From Halorubrum cibi (GTDB lineage Archaea > Halobacteriota > Halobacteria > Halobacteriales > Haloferacaceae), in contig NZ_FXTD01000005.1 in assembly GCF_900182635.1 (NCBI RefSeq), forward strand, positions 179,643-243,642: 64,000 bases of DNA, given 5' to 3'. Positions 8,718-17,086 of the stretch are shown here, one piece after another; the first letter of the stretch is position 1, and every line of letters begins with the position of its first letter. Both the position numbers and the translations under genes were made by a program. The notes beneath the pieces are model-generated. The model saw nothing but the letters and a program-made list of their open reading frames with translations, did no database searches and was not told the DNA's origin.

Positions 8718-10158
8718 CGCCGACGTCTCGAACGTCGTCCTCGTCACGGTCGACTCGCTCCGAGCGGACGCGGTCGGGGCGTACGACGAGACGCGACACA
8801 CGCCGGTCATCGACTCGCTCGCCGATCGAGGGACCGCCTTCGATCACGCCTTCGCGACGGGTAACTGGACTCCCTTCTCGTTCCCGTCGATCCTGGCTTC
8901 GAGAGACGTGTTTACCGACACCGGCGAGATCGGCGTGGACGGGGCCGAGACGCTCGCGGAGACGCTCTCCGCGGACGGCGTGTCGACGGGGGGGTTCAAC
9001 GCCGCGAACGGATTTCTCACCTCACACTGGGGGTACGACGACGGATTCGACGACTTCGAGCCGTTCGTCGCCAGCGTCGGATCGAGCATCTACAGTCGAT
9101 ACCTCGCGACCCACCCGACGGTCGAGGCGTGGATCCAGCTCGCGGCGTCGCCGCTCAGGCGGGCGGGGTCGTGGATCCGCGGCGAGACCGACGACCGACC
9201 GTTCCTCGACACCTCGCGGATGTTCGACGTCGAACACGCCGCGACGGAGTTCATCGACGAGGCCGACGCGCCGTTCTTCCTCTGGGTCCACTACATGGAC
9301 GCCCACACTCCGTACGTCCCGGCACCGCGGTACATCCGTGAGGTCTCCTCGAACTGGCTGGGGACTCATCGAATGCTCCACGCACACACCCGAACCGGAC
9401 TCGGGTTGGACGTCGATGACCGGACTCTCGAGGAGCTTCGCACCCTGTACCAGGCGGCGGTGCGCCAGATCGACGCCAGCGTCGGTCGGATCCTCGAGAC
9501 GCTCTCGGCGGCCGGAATCGACGACGACACCGCGGTCGTCCTCGCGGGCGACCACGGCGAGGAGTTCCAGGAACACGGCCACCTCGCACACTACCCGAAG
9601 CTGTACGACGAGCTGATACGGGTTCCCTTCATCGTCGACGTTCCCGGAGCGTCGGCACGGCGGGTCGATCGCCAGGTCGGCCTCGACGCGATCCCGCCGA
9701 CCGTGACCGACCTGCTGGGCGTCGACGCGCCGGCGACGTGGGAGGGGACGAGTCTCGCCCCGACCGTACTCGAGGGGGAGACGCCGGCGGACGAGCCGGT
9801 GACGTCGGTCACCGTTCGCGGCGAGGACGTGACCGCACAGCCGATCCCGCGATCGCTTTCGGACGGCGAACTGTACGTGAGCGTTCGCGACCGCGAGTGG
9901 ACCTACATCGAGAACGTCGACGCCGGAACGACCGAGCTGTATCACCGGCCGTCGGACCCGCTTCAGGCGACTGATCGCTCCGCCGACCCGTCGGCGGAGG
10001 ATCGGCGGGTCATCGATCGGTTCGCTCCCCTCGCGGCGGCACACGCCGAATCGATCCGCGCCGGCGGGACGGACGGCGACGAACGCGACGACCGGGACGC
10101 GGGCGAGTCCGTCGACGAGGACCTCAACGCTCGTCTGGAGGCGCTGGGCTACCGATAG
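8710..10158 (+). CDS. Sulfatase-fold (alkaline phosphatase superfamily) hydrolase/transferase
   Basis: A 482-residue protein of the sulfatase/alkaline-phosphatase superfamily. The N-terminal metal motif is TVDSLRADA (about residues 12-20). The nucleophile region reads NWTPFSFPSIL near residue 56, so there is no Cys or Ser in a CxPSR formylglycine motif; a Thr or Ser would have to act, as in phospho-group hydrolases and transferases. The second metal site is LAGDHGEEFQEHG near residue 278. There is no obvious signal peptide. It begins a three-gene run with GtrA and a DedA-like protein, suggesting a role in surface glycan or lipid modification. GTG 8710 overlaps a 17-codon leader frame. Confidence 0.8.
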   Translation: MGDADVSNVVLVTVDSLRADAVGAYDETRHTPVIDSLADRGTAFDHAFATGNWTPFSFPSILASRDVFTDTGEIGVDGAETLAETLSADGVSTGGFNAANGFLTSHWGYDDGFDDFEPFVASVGSSIYSRYLATHPTVEAWIQLAASPLRRAGSWIRGETDDRPFLDTSRMFDVEHAATEFIDEADAPFFLWVHYMDAHTPYVPAPRYIREVSSNWLGTHRMLHAHTRTGLGLDVDDRTLEELRTLYQAAVRQIDASVGRILETLSAAGIDDDTAVVLAGDHGEEFQEHGHLAHYPKLYDELIRVPFIVDVPGASARRVDRQVGLDAIPPTVTDLLGVDAPATWEGTSLAPTVLEGETPADEPVTSVTVRGEDVTAQPIPRSLSDGELYVSVRDREWTYIENVDAGTTELYHRPSDPLQATDRSADPSAEDRRVIDRFAPLAAAHAESIRAGGTDGDERDDRDAGESVDEDLNARLEALGYR

Positions 10159-10587
10159 ATGGTCCGGTCGTTCCTTCGCGGCCTCGTTTACGGGCCGCTC
10201 GCGGTCCAGCTCCGGCGTTTCGTCACGGTCGGGCTCGTCGCGTCCGCCGTCCAGATGGCCCTCCTGTGGCTCTTCGTCGACGTCGGCGAGATGAACTACC
10301 TGCTCGGCGCGACGATCTCCATCGAGTTCACGATCGTCCTCTCGTACGTCCTCAACAACGCCTGGACGTTCCGCACCTCTCGGAACTCCGGTCGGATCGA
10401 GTATCTCTCGGGACTGCTCAAGACGAACCTGGTTCGCGGGACCGCGATCCCGATCCAGCTCGCCATCCTCTTCGCGCTCGTCGAGTGGGGAGACCTCATG
10501 TACCTCATCGCGAACGCGGTCGCGATCTTCCTCAGCGGGCTCTACCGATACGTCCTTGACGCTCGCTGGACGTGGGGTGACACGTGA
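10159..10587 (+). CDS. GtrA-family membrane protein
   Basis: A 142-residue protein with four predicted membrane helices. GtrA/DPMS proteins are thought to help flip or use polyprenyl-linked sugars for surface glycosylation. Family features include RFVTVGLVASAVQ at the start of TM1 and the SYVLNNAWTFR segment after TM2. The ATG at 10159 follows directly after the stop of the sulfatase-fold gene, so the two are co-transcribed. Its stop overlaps the next start. Confidence 0.9.
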   Translation: MVRSFLRGLVYGPLAVQLRRFVTVGLVASAVQMALLWLFVDVGEMNYLLGATISIEFTIVLSYVLNNAWTFRTSRNSGRIEYLSGLLKTNLVRGTAIPIQLAILFALVEWGDLMYLIANAVAIFLSGLYRYVLDARWTWGDT

Positions 10588-11168
10588 GCTCCGTGACGCC
10601 GTTCGTCTCGTCCGTCTCCCCCGCCCCGCTCGTCGTCGATGGAACGCTCTCCGCCTTCGGCGGCGGATTCGAGGCGCTCGTCGAGTCGGCGACGGGCTGG
10701 CCCGGCATGGGAATCATCTTCGTGTACTCGTTTCTGATCGCCTTCGCGCTCCCCGGCCCGAGCGAGGTCGTGCTCGTCGCGCCGATCGACCTCGGGCTCC
10801 CCCCGTGGGCGCACCTCGGGAGCATCATGCTCGTCAGCGCGACCGGCAAGGCGGTCGGCAGCCTGTTCGCGTTCCACATCGGCCAGGAGGTCAAACAGTC
10901 CGGTCCGGTCGTCCGGTGGCTTCGGCGATCCCGGTGGAACGTCATGGAGTGGTCCGAGAAGCGCTCGGTCGAGCTCGCTCAACGGTACGGCTACGGCGGC
11001 CTCGCGATGGCGCTCTCGGTCCCCTTCTTCCCCGACACCATCTCGATCTACGCGTTCGCGGTCCTCGAGCGCGACTACACCCGGTTCGCCGTGGCCACGT
11101 TCCTCGGGAGCCTCGGCCGGCTCGTCGTCACGGTCGCGTTCGTCGGCGGCCTCTTCACGGTGCTTTGA
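10584..11168 (+). CDS. DedA/YqaA-like (VTT-domain) membrane protein
   Basis: A 194-residue membrane protein of the DedA/SNARE-associated (VTT) superfamily, linked to lipid scrambling or membrane homeostasis. The conserved core includes PGPSEVVLVAPIDLGL (about residues 64-79), a charged loop, and FFPDTISIYAFAVLE near 151. Four to five hydrophobic segments are visible. The GTG start at 10584 overlaps the GtrA stop (GTGA), indicating translational coupling. The operon pairs a group-transfer enzyme, a putative flippase and a lipid-handling protein. Confidence 0.8.
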   Translation: MSSVTPFVSSVSPAPLVVDGTLSAFGGGFEALVESATGWPGMGIIFVYSFLIAFALPGPSEVVLVAPIDLGLPPWAHLGSIMLVSATGKAVGSLFAFHIGQEVKQSGPVVRWLRRSRWNVMEWSEKRSVELAQRYGYGGLAMALSVPFFPDTISIYAFAVLERDYTRFAVATFLGSLGRLVVTVAFVGGLFTVL

Positions 11169-11243
11169 GCCCCCGGACGGAGATTCGGGAAATCGGCCCT
11201 CGAGCGACTCGGGTGACGTCCGCCGATCGCGGACGGGCCGCCC

Positions 11244-12080
11244 TCAGACCACGACTTCGGGATCGACGAGGAGATCCCGTTTGGCCCGCTCGACTTCCGG
11301 TCCTTCCGGAACGAGACCCGGAGTCGACGCCGCATCGCCGAACCGATCGGGGTCCGGTGCGAGCGAGTCGAGTATCTCTCCGAACACCGGTCCGTTCCGC
11401 CCGGTGACGTGAACGAACCCGCCGTATCGACGCCGTTCGAACGACGTCGTCTCCGGGTCCGGAAACGCCTCCCGGATGTGACCGACGTTCTCCCGGACGT
11501 ACCTCGCGGCGGCGTGTTGTGAGTACTGACAGTCGGCGTAGTACTGGTCGTGGTGTTCCTCGTCGATCTCGTCGGTCCCGTGTTTCGACGACTCGTATCG
11601 AACCCCGTCGGTACCGAACTCGGCGTCGAGAAAACTGAGGTTCACGGTGAAACAGTCCGGATATCTGAGGATCGCCAGGAAGAACACGTGTTCGTCGACG
11701 GTGTACCGCTCCTGTAAGCGGTAGTAACACTCGAGGTAGTACACCGCGAGCGCGCCGATCCAGTCGTCGCGGTCGCCCTCGATGTAGGCGGTCGCGACGT
11801 CGTAGTAGTCCTCGCCGGCGACCTGTTGGAGGCGGTGTTTGAAGCTCCGCCCCATCTCCCGGAGTTCGTCCTCGTACACCTCCACCACCGGAACGTCCGG
11901 GTCGTCGAGGAGTTCGCTCTTTCGCTCGCCGGCGGCCGCGATCCGCGTCATGTTCTCGTGGAGGGATCGCTCCGCCTCCACGTCCGGGAGCGGAATTCGA
12001 ACCGCTCGATGTCGCAGGATCTCCGATCCGGACCCCATCTTCTCACGCCAGTCGTCCGTCCTCCCGTCCGGGTCGCTCAT
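11244..12080 (-). CDS. Conserved haloarchaeal protein of unknown function
   Basis: A 278-residue soluble protein starting MSDPDGRTDDWREK. The central part is rich in Tyr/His and helical (YYLECYYRLQERYTVDEHVF; HHDQYYADCQYSQHAA), with several acidic and His residues that could bind a metal. No membrane segment and no recognised domain. The start at 12080 excludes a 47-codon upstream extension of non-protein-like composition. It is convergent with the DedA-like gene. I do not assign a function. Confidence 0.65.
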   Translation of the reverse strand: MSDPDGRTDDWREKMGSGSEILRHRAVRIPLPDVEAERSLHENMTRIAAAGERKSELLDDPDVPVVEVYEDELREMGRSFKHRLQQVAGEDYYDVATAYIEGDRDDWIGALAVYYLECYYRLQERYTVDEHVFFLAILRYPDCFTVNLSFLDAEFGTDGVRYESSKHGTDEIDEEHHDQYYADCQYSQHAAARYVRENVGHIREAFPDPETTSFERRRYGGFVHVTGRNGPVFGEILDSLAPDPDRFGDAASTPGLVPEGPEVERAKRDLLVDPEVVV

Positions 12081-12207
12081 ACGGCGACCACTGGCCACAC
12101 ACGGATATGGCTGTCTCGACTTCGAGCCGTGAACTCGCGGTCCCTCGTCGACCTCGGTGCGGCCGATCCGTCGGAACGTATTTGCCGGTCGCTTTCGGTC
12201 TCCCGGT

Positions 12208-13044
12208 ATGGACCTCCGCATCGATCACGTGACGGTCGCGGGACGGGATCTGGACCGACTCGTCGACGCGTTCGACGAGGCCGGGTTCCCGGTCGAGTAC
12301 GGCGGCCGCCACTCGAACGGCGTCACGCACATGGCGATCGTCGGGTTTCGCGACGGGAGCTACGTCGAACTCATCTCGACGCTGGAGCCCGACGCCGACT
12401 CGCCGTGGTGGGACGCCCCCATCCGCGGCGACGGCGGTCCGTGTGCGTGGGCGGTCGACGTCGACGACATTGAGGCCGCGAGCGCCGACCTCCGGGACCG
12501 CGGCGTGCGCGTCGACGGCCCCTCGGGATACGAGCGGACCCGCGAGGACGGGACGCTGGTCGAGTGGGACCTCACCTACCTGGAGGAGGGCGATCCGGGA
12601 TCGACGCTTCCGTTCCTCATCAGCGACCGGACTCCACGAGAGCGCCGGGTCCGGCCGACCGGTGACCTGGACTCGTCGCCGATCGTCGGGATCGACGCGG
12701 TCGTGCTCGGCGTCGCCGATCTCGACGCCGCGGTCGGGAGGTTCGAGACGGCGTTCGACGCGGACGCGCCGACGTTCGGGGAGAGTCCCGACCTGGACGC
12801 CGAGACCGCGTCGTTTCCGGATCTGCCGGTCACCCTCGCGGCCCCACGCGGCGAGGGGTGGCTCGCCGATCGCCTCGAGGAGTTCGGGCCGCGCCCCGTC
12901 GCGTACCTCCTCGGGTACGATGGCGACGATCCCGAATTCGACGACCTCGTGTCGGGGACGATCGGGGACCGGCCGGTCGAGTGGGCGCCGGTGACACACC
13001 CCATCGGCCGTCACTATCTCGGGTTCGTCGAGACGGACTCGTAA
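12208..13044 (+). CDS. VOC-family (glyoxalase-like) protein
   Basis: A 278-residue vicinal-oxygen-chelate protein with two glyoxalase-like halves. It begins MDLRIDHVTVAGRDLDRLV, the typical first beta-alpha unit with a metal-candidate His. The second half begins near residue 168 (IDAVVLGVADLDAAV). An EL near residue 54 may supply a Glu ligand. VOC proteins include dioxygenases, glyoxalases and epimerases; no substrate can be named. The ATG at 12208 fits the conserved start, with CGTATTTGCCG about 28 bp upstream as a possible TATA. A hairpin-plus-T-run terminator lies 500 bp downstream, past the structured repeat. Confidence 0.8.
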   Translation: MDLRIDHVTVAGRDLDRLVDAFDEAGFPVEYGGRHSNGVTHMAIVGFRDGSYVELISTLEPDADSPWWDAPIRGDGGPCAWAVDVDDIEAASADLRDRGVRVDGPSGYERTREDGTLVEWDLTYLEEGDPGSTLPFLISDRTPRERRVRPTGDLDSSPIVGIDAVVLGVADLDAAVGRFETAFDADAPTFGESPDLDAETASFPDLPVTLAAPRGEGWLADRLEEFGPRPVAYLLGYDGDDPEFDDLVSGTIGDRPVEWAPVTHPIGRHYLGFVETDS

Positions 13045-13172
13045 ACGACGGGGACGGACCCCGTAGAACACGGTATCGACGGTTAATCCCGATCATTTCC
13101 GATCGGATCAACCGATCGATCGTGGGTGTTGTAGGACGGTTGTTTCATTGATGATCGAGGTGAGGAGAAGGG

Positions 13173-13490
13173 AGTCGTTGCTGGCGCGGTGACCATTTCC
13201 AAAGCCCCAGTCGCGAGGACTCGGGAGCCTCGTTGTGCTCCTCACTCAGTCGCTGTCGCTCCTTCACTGCGGTGCTTGGTTCGCCGGGCTTCGTCCTCGT
13301 GGCAGCGAGGCGCTCCGCGCCTCTGGCAGCCGGCGGCGGAGCCGCCGGCGACTGCCCCTTTGTGTCCCACCCCGCCCCGCACAGCCCCGCACCTCACCCC
13401 TCCCCAGCCTCGCCGCTCACGCTTTTCAAGCGTTCGCGGCGTCCCTCGCGGGCTCCTCGCGCCCTTCGGGCGCTCGGAGGCGCGCCACCG
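13173..13490 (+). repeat. Structured dispersed repeat, copy A
   Basis: This stretch of the 620-bp gap between the VOC gene and the liv operon is a dispersed repeat; its partner is copy B at 40968-41203 in inverted orientation. Shared blocks include the first 30 bases (from AGTCGTTGCTGGCGCGGTGA), the segment around CTCTGGCAGCCGG, ACTGCCCCTTTG, CACCCCGCCCCGC, CCTCCCCAGCCTCG and GCGCGCCACCG. Hairpins lie at 13329-13349 (9-bp stem), 13419-13433 (6-bp) and 13459-13473 (6-bp). Copy A has about 80-100 extra bases in its left half. Overlapping ORFs on both strands here look like by-products of the GC-rich sequence, not genes. Confidence 0.85.
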
Positions 13491-13549
13491 CAATCGATCG
13501 CTCCCTCCTTAGACTGTAGTGAGCATCCGCGAACGGAGTGAGCGGTTCA

Positions 13550-13587
13550 CCGACGGCGAGGCGAACGCCGAGCCGTCGGCTTTTTTC
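13550..13587 (+). terminator. Hairpin followed by T-run
   Basis: CCGACGGC at 13550-13557 pairs with GCCGTCGG at 13572-13579, followed by C and six T residues and then CCC. On the plus strand this would end transcription coming from the VOC gene and repeat A. Haloarchaeal termination needs mainly the T-run, so the hairpin could also be a processing signal. Confidence 0.5.
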
Positions 13588-13608
13588 CCTCCAGGTTTTT
13601 CGAGGAGT

Positions 13609-13642
13609 GGTTCCCGAAGCGAACGCAGTGAGCGAGGGAACC
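13609..13642. repeat. Intergenic inverted repeat with GAACGCAGTGAGCG-type core
   Basis: GGTTCCC (13609-13615) pairs with GGGAACC (13636-13642) around a CGAACGCAGTGAGCG core. A sister motif, CCGCGAACGGAGTGAGCGG, sits at 13527-13545. Such GAAC..AGTGAGC palindromic units are common between haloarchaeal genes. Here they fill the space at the 3' end of the liv operon. Confidence 0.4.
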
Positions 13643-13664
13643 CGACGATGAAAAAGGTGGAACT

Positions 13665-14369
13665 TTACCCGCCGAGGAACTCACGACGGACCTCCTCGTC
13701 GTCGAGGAGTGCGTCGCCGTCGTCCTCGTAGCGGTTCTGTCCGTTCGCGAGCACGTAGCCGCGGTCACAGCGTCGAAGCGCCTCCTTGGCGTTCTGTTCG
13801 ACCATCAGGATCGTGGTGCCGGCATCGTTGATCTCGTCGACCCGGTCGAACATGTCGTCGACGAGGTCGGGCGCGAGCCCCGCGCTGGGCTCGTCCAACA
13901 ACAGCACGTCGGGATCGAGCATCAGCGCACACCCCATCGCGAGCATCTGCTGTTGGCCCCCCGAGAGAGAGCCGGCGTCCTCGCCCGGCCGGTCGGCGAG
14001 CGCCGGGAACCGGTCGTACACCTCGCGCTTCCGGTCCTGCGGAACCTCATCGAGCACGTACGCGCCGAGCCGGAGGTTCTCCTCGACGGTCAGCGTCGGG
14101 AAGACGTTGTCCGACTGGGGGACGTAGCCGATCCGTTCGTGGGCGACCTCCTCGGGGGCCATCCCGGCGATGTCGGTTCCGCGGTATTCGATCGACCCGC
14201 CGAGACACGTCGCGATACCGACGATCGTCTTCATCACCGTCGACTTGCCCGCACCGTTCGGACCGACGATCGTCACGTATTCGCCGTCGTCGACGTGGAT
14301 GTCGACCCCGGAGAGGACCTGGAGGTCGCCGTAGCCCGCGTCGAGATCGACGACCTCGAGCAGGCTCAT
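13665..14369 (-). CDS. livF: Branched-chain amino acid ABC transporter ATP-binding protein LivF
   Basis: A 234-residue ABC ATPase, last gene of the liv operon. Walker A is GPNGAGKST near residue 37, the ABC signature is LSGGQQQML near 133, and Walker B is VLLLDEPSAGLAP near 153, followed by the switch His region. The length and the LVDDMFDRVDEIND segment match LivF rather than LivG. Its ATG overlaps the livG stop by 4 bp (ATGA). It powers import through the LivH-LivM channel. Confidence 0.93.
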   Translation of the reverse strand: MSLLEVVDLDAGYGDLQVLSGVDIHVDDGEYVTIVGPNGAGKSTVMKTIVGIATCLGGSIEYRGTDIAGMAPEEVAHERIGYVPQSDNVFPTLTVEENLRLGAYVLDEVPQDRKREVYDRFPALADRPGEDAGSLSGGQQQMLAMGCALMLDPDVLLLDEPSAGLAPDLVDDMFDRVDEINDAGTTILMVEQNAKEALRRCDRGYVLANGQNRYEDDGDALLDDEEVRREFLGG

Positions 14370-15130
14370 TCGGCGTCACCCCCGAGGTACGCCTCGATGA
14401 CGCGCTCGTCTTCGAGCACCGCCTCCGGGTCGCCCTCGACGAGCAGCCGTCCCTGCTGGAGGACGACCAGCCGGTCGACGAGTTCGGTCAGCGTCTCGAG
14501 TTCGTGTTCGATTATCACGACCGTCATTCCCTCCGCGTTGAGGTCCAGGATGTGATCGGCTATCTCGCGCGTCAGCGTCGGGTTTACCCCGGCGAACGGC
14601 TCGTCGAGCATCAGCACGTCGGGGTCGAGCATCAGCGTGCGTGCGAGCTCGAGCAGCTTCCGCTGGCCGCCCGAGAGGTTGCTGCTGTACTCGTCCGCTA
14701 GGTGGTCCAGCTCGAACGTCTCGATCAGCTCCTCGGCCCGGTCCCGGACGGCCTCCTCCTCGCGTTTCATCGATCCGCTCCGGAGCAGCGCGGGAAGCGT
14801 CCGCTCGCCGGGCTGGTCGGGCGCGGCGAGCCGGACGTTGTCGCGGACGGTCATGGTCTCCAGCTCGCGGGTGTTCTGGAAGGTCCGCACCAGTCCGCGG
14901 TGTGCCAGCGACTCCGGTGGGTCGCCCGTCACGTCGGTCCCGTCGAGGGTGACGGTCCCTTCGTCGGGCGGGATGACCCCACTGACGCAGTTGAAGAACG
15001 TCGATTTGCCCGCGCCGTTCGGTCCCATCACGCCGACGAGCTCTTCCTCGTCGATCGAGACGGAGAGACCGTCTATCGCGCGGAGGCCGCCGAAGTCCTT
15101 GACGAGCCCCTCCGCGGAGAGGAGGCTCAT
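14366..15130 (-). CDS. livG: Branched-chain amino acid ABC transporter ATP-binding protein LivG
   Basis: A 254-residue ABC ATPase. Walker A is GPNGAGKST near residue 39. The LivG-specific insertion with FQNTRELETMTV around the Q-loop is present, then LSGGQRKLLELA and VLMLDEPFAGVNP (Walker B). The C-terminal VIIEHELETL switch region is complete. The ATG at 15130 overlaps the livM stop by 4 bp. The frame stays open far upstream, but the extension is only the other frame of livM. Confidence 0.93.
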   Translation of the reverse strand: MSLLSAEGLVKDFGGLRAIDGLSVSIDEEELVGVMGPNGAGKSTFFNCVSGVIPPDEGTVTLDGTDVTGDPPESLAHRGLVRTFQNTRELETMTVRDNVRLAAPDQPGERTLPALLRSGSMKREEEAVRDRAEELIETFELDHLADEYSSNLSGGQRKLLELARTLMLDPDVLMLDEPFAGVNPTLTREIADHILDLNAEGMTVVIIEHELETLTELVDRLVVLQQGRLLVEGDPEAVLEDERVIEAYLGGDAE

Positions 15131-16170
15131 TGGTCCACCCCTAGCTCCTGCGGGTCGCCCCAGATCCCCGCGGGGCGGAACCGGATCACCGCGATCAGTA
15201 TCAGGCCGACGACGACGAGCCGGAAGGCGGCGAAGACGTCGCCCGAGACCGGCGTCACGCTCAAGCCGAACCGGGAGACGAGTCGCAGCCCCATGATGAT
15301 CGCGAGGCCGGCGAGCACCGCCCGGTGGTTCGCCGCGCCGCCGAGCAGCATCCCGATCCAGATGGTGACCGTCACCTGGATGGTGAAGAAGCCGGGCGCG
15401 ACCGCGCCGTTGTACAGCGCGAACAGCCCGCCGGCGAGCCCGGCTAGCGCCGCGCCGTAGACGAACGCCTGCGTCTTGTAGACGATCGTGGACTTGCCGA
15501 CCGAGCGCGTCACGAGCTCGTCGGCCCGGATCGCTCGGAGGACGCGCCCGTACGGCGCGTCGGTGAGTCGGGTGACGGCCGCGAGCGTGATCAGGGTGAC
15601 CCCGCCGATCACGAGGATCGTCGCGATCATCCGCGTGTCGGCGTCGCCGACGAGCCCCGCGATCGGTCGCGGCACGCCGAGGATCCCGACGTTTCCGCCG
15701 AAGATCCCCTCGAAGTTGACGAAGATCGAGTGGAAGATCTCGGCGGTCGCGAGCGTGACGATCGCGAGGAAATCGTCGCGAAGCCGGATCGACGTGGCGC
15801 TCACGACGAGACCGAGGAGCGCGGCCGCGATCACGCCGACCAGAAGCGCGAGCGGCCACGGGTATCCCAGCGCAATCCCCGCGAAGCTGTCCTGTGCGGC
15901 GAGCATCGCGGTCGCGTACGCGCCGACCGCGAAGAAGACCACGTGCCCGAAGTTGACTAAGCCGGTGTGGCCGTACTGGAGATCGAGCCCGAGCACGAGC
16001 ATGCCGTAGATCACGAACGTGATCCCGACCTCGACGAAGACGTACAGCGCGCTCGGCAGGCTCGCCTGAAGCGGGGTCAGAGCGAACAGTCCGCCGACGA
16101 GCAGGCAGGCCACCCCGGCGATCAGCGCCCGATCGCCGCGTCCGGACGGGAGGCGGTCGAGAGCGCTCAC
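15127..16170 (-). CDS. livM: Branched-chain amino acid ABC transporter permease LivM
   Basis: A 347-residue permease with about nine to ten hydrophobic helices. The family hallmark LGLDLQYGHTGLVNFGHVVFF-type segment is present near residue 60, as is the cytoplasmic coupling region RAIRADELVTRSVGKSTIVYKTQAF near 212. It pairs with LivH. The ATG at 16170 overlaps the end of livH by 4 bp. Confidence 0.93.
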   Translation of the reverse strand: MSALDRLPSGRGDRALIAGVACLLVGGLFALTPLQASLPSALYVFVEVGITFVIYGMLVLGLDLQYGHTGLVNFGHVVFFAVGAYATAMLAAQDSFAGIALGYPWPLALLVGVIAAALLGLVVSATSIRLRDDFLAIVTLATAEIFHSIFVNFEGIFGGNVGILGVPRPIAGLVGDADTRMIATILVIGGVTLITLAAVTRLTDAPYGRVLRAIRADELVTRSVGKSTIVYKTQAFVYGAALAGLAGGLFALYNGAVAPGFFTIQVTVTIWIGMLLGGAANHRAVLAGLAIIMGLRLVSRFGLSVTPVSGDVFAAFRLVVVGLILIAVIRFRPAGIWGDPQELGVDQ

Positions 16171-17081
16171 GCCTCACGCACCTCCGTTCCCGCGATCCCG
16201 CTCGGCTTGACGAGCAGCACGGCGATCAGGATCGCGAACGCGACCGCCGAGGAGAGGCCGGTCATCGACGACGGCAGGAACGCCGTCGAGATCGCGAGCG
16301 CGAGCCCGATGACGTACGCACCGATGATCGCCCCGTACGGGCTGCCGGCCCCGCCGAGGATGGCCGCCGAGAGTATCTGGAGGATGTGGCTGAATCCCGT
16401 GGTGGAGCTGACGTTCGTCTGGATCGCCATGAGCACGCCCGCGAGCCCGGCGAGGACGCCCGCCAGCACCCAGACGCTGTCGCGGATCAGCTGGGTGTCG
16501 ATGCCGCGGACGCGCGCCAGGCTCTCGTCGTCGCCCATCGCCCGCATCGCGATCCCCACGTCGGTTCGCGTCAGGAGCGCGTGGATGGCGAGGAAGACCG
16601 CGACGGCGGAGCCGACCACGACCAGGTGTTCGGAGGTGACGAAGAAGCCGCCCAGCAGGTCGAGGGAGCCGATGGCCACGTCCGGAACTCCGTCGAACCG
16701 GAACGTCGTCGTCTCGGTCTCGATGTAGCGGGCGCTTCGCCCGCCGAAGAGGCGGATCGCGTTGCGGATGGCGATCCCGAGCCCGATCGACGTCAGCAGC
16801 ATCGGCACCGGGCCGGTGTGGTTGATCGGGGTGAAAAAGCCCCGAGCGAGCACGATGCTGATGACCCCGCCGCCGATCATCGCGAGGACGACCGCGACCG
16901 GCAGCGGGACGGGGATCGCGCTCGCGGCGAGGAAGCCGACGAACGCGCCGAGCGTGAGGTACTCCCCGTACGCGAAGTTGATCATGTTCACGATCCCGTA
17001 GATCAGCGTGAACCCGATCGCGGCGATCGCGATGTACGACCCAGTGACGACCCCGAAAATGGCTTCCTGAAGCAAGCCCAT
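16167..17081 (-). CDS. livH: Branched-chain amino acid ABC transporter permease LivH
   Basis: A 304-residue permease beginning MGLLQEAIFGVVTGS, with about eight membrane helices. Family features include the NMINFAYGEYLTLGAF segment near residue 32 and the coupling region GDDESLARVRGIDTQLIRD near 184. It begins 5 bp after the livJ stop and overlaps livM. Confidence 0.93.
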   Translation of the reverse strand: MGLLQEAIFGVVTGSYIAIAAIGFTLIYGIVNMINFAYGEYLTLGAFVGFLAASAIPVPLPVAVVLAMIGGGVISIVLARGFFTPINHTGPVPMLLTSIGLGIAIRNAIRLFGGRSARYIETETTTFRFDGVPDVAIGSLDLLGGFFVTSEHLVVVGSAVAVFLAIHALLTRTDVGIAMRAMGDDESLARVRGIDTQLIRDSVWVLAGVLAGLAGVLMAIQTNVSSTTGFSHILQILSAAILGGAGSPYGAIIGAYVIGLALAISTAFLPSSMTGLSSAVAFAILIAVLLVKPSGIAGTEVREA

Positions 17082-17086
17082 CGGGA

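Noticed and set aside
11155..11730. A 191-codon minus-strand frame overlapping the DedA-like gene and the 11.2-12.1 kb gene.
   Set aside because: Its composition is almost entirely Arg/Gly/Ser/Pro and it overlaps the better-supported acidic gene in another frame.
13189..13541. Several overlapping 80-107 codon frames in the gap after the VOC gene.
   Set aside because: They are on both strands within structured repeat A, have Arg/Ser/Pro-rich non-acidic composition, and no start-proximal promoter.
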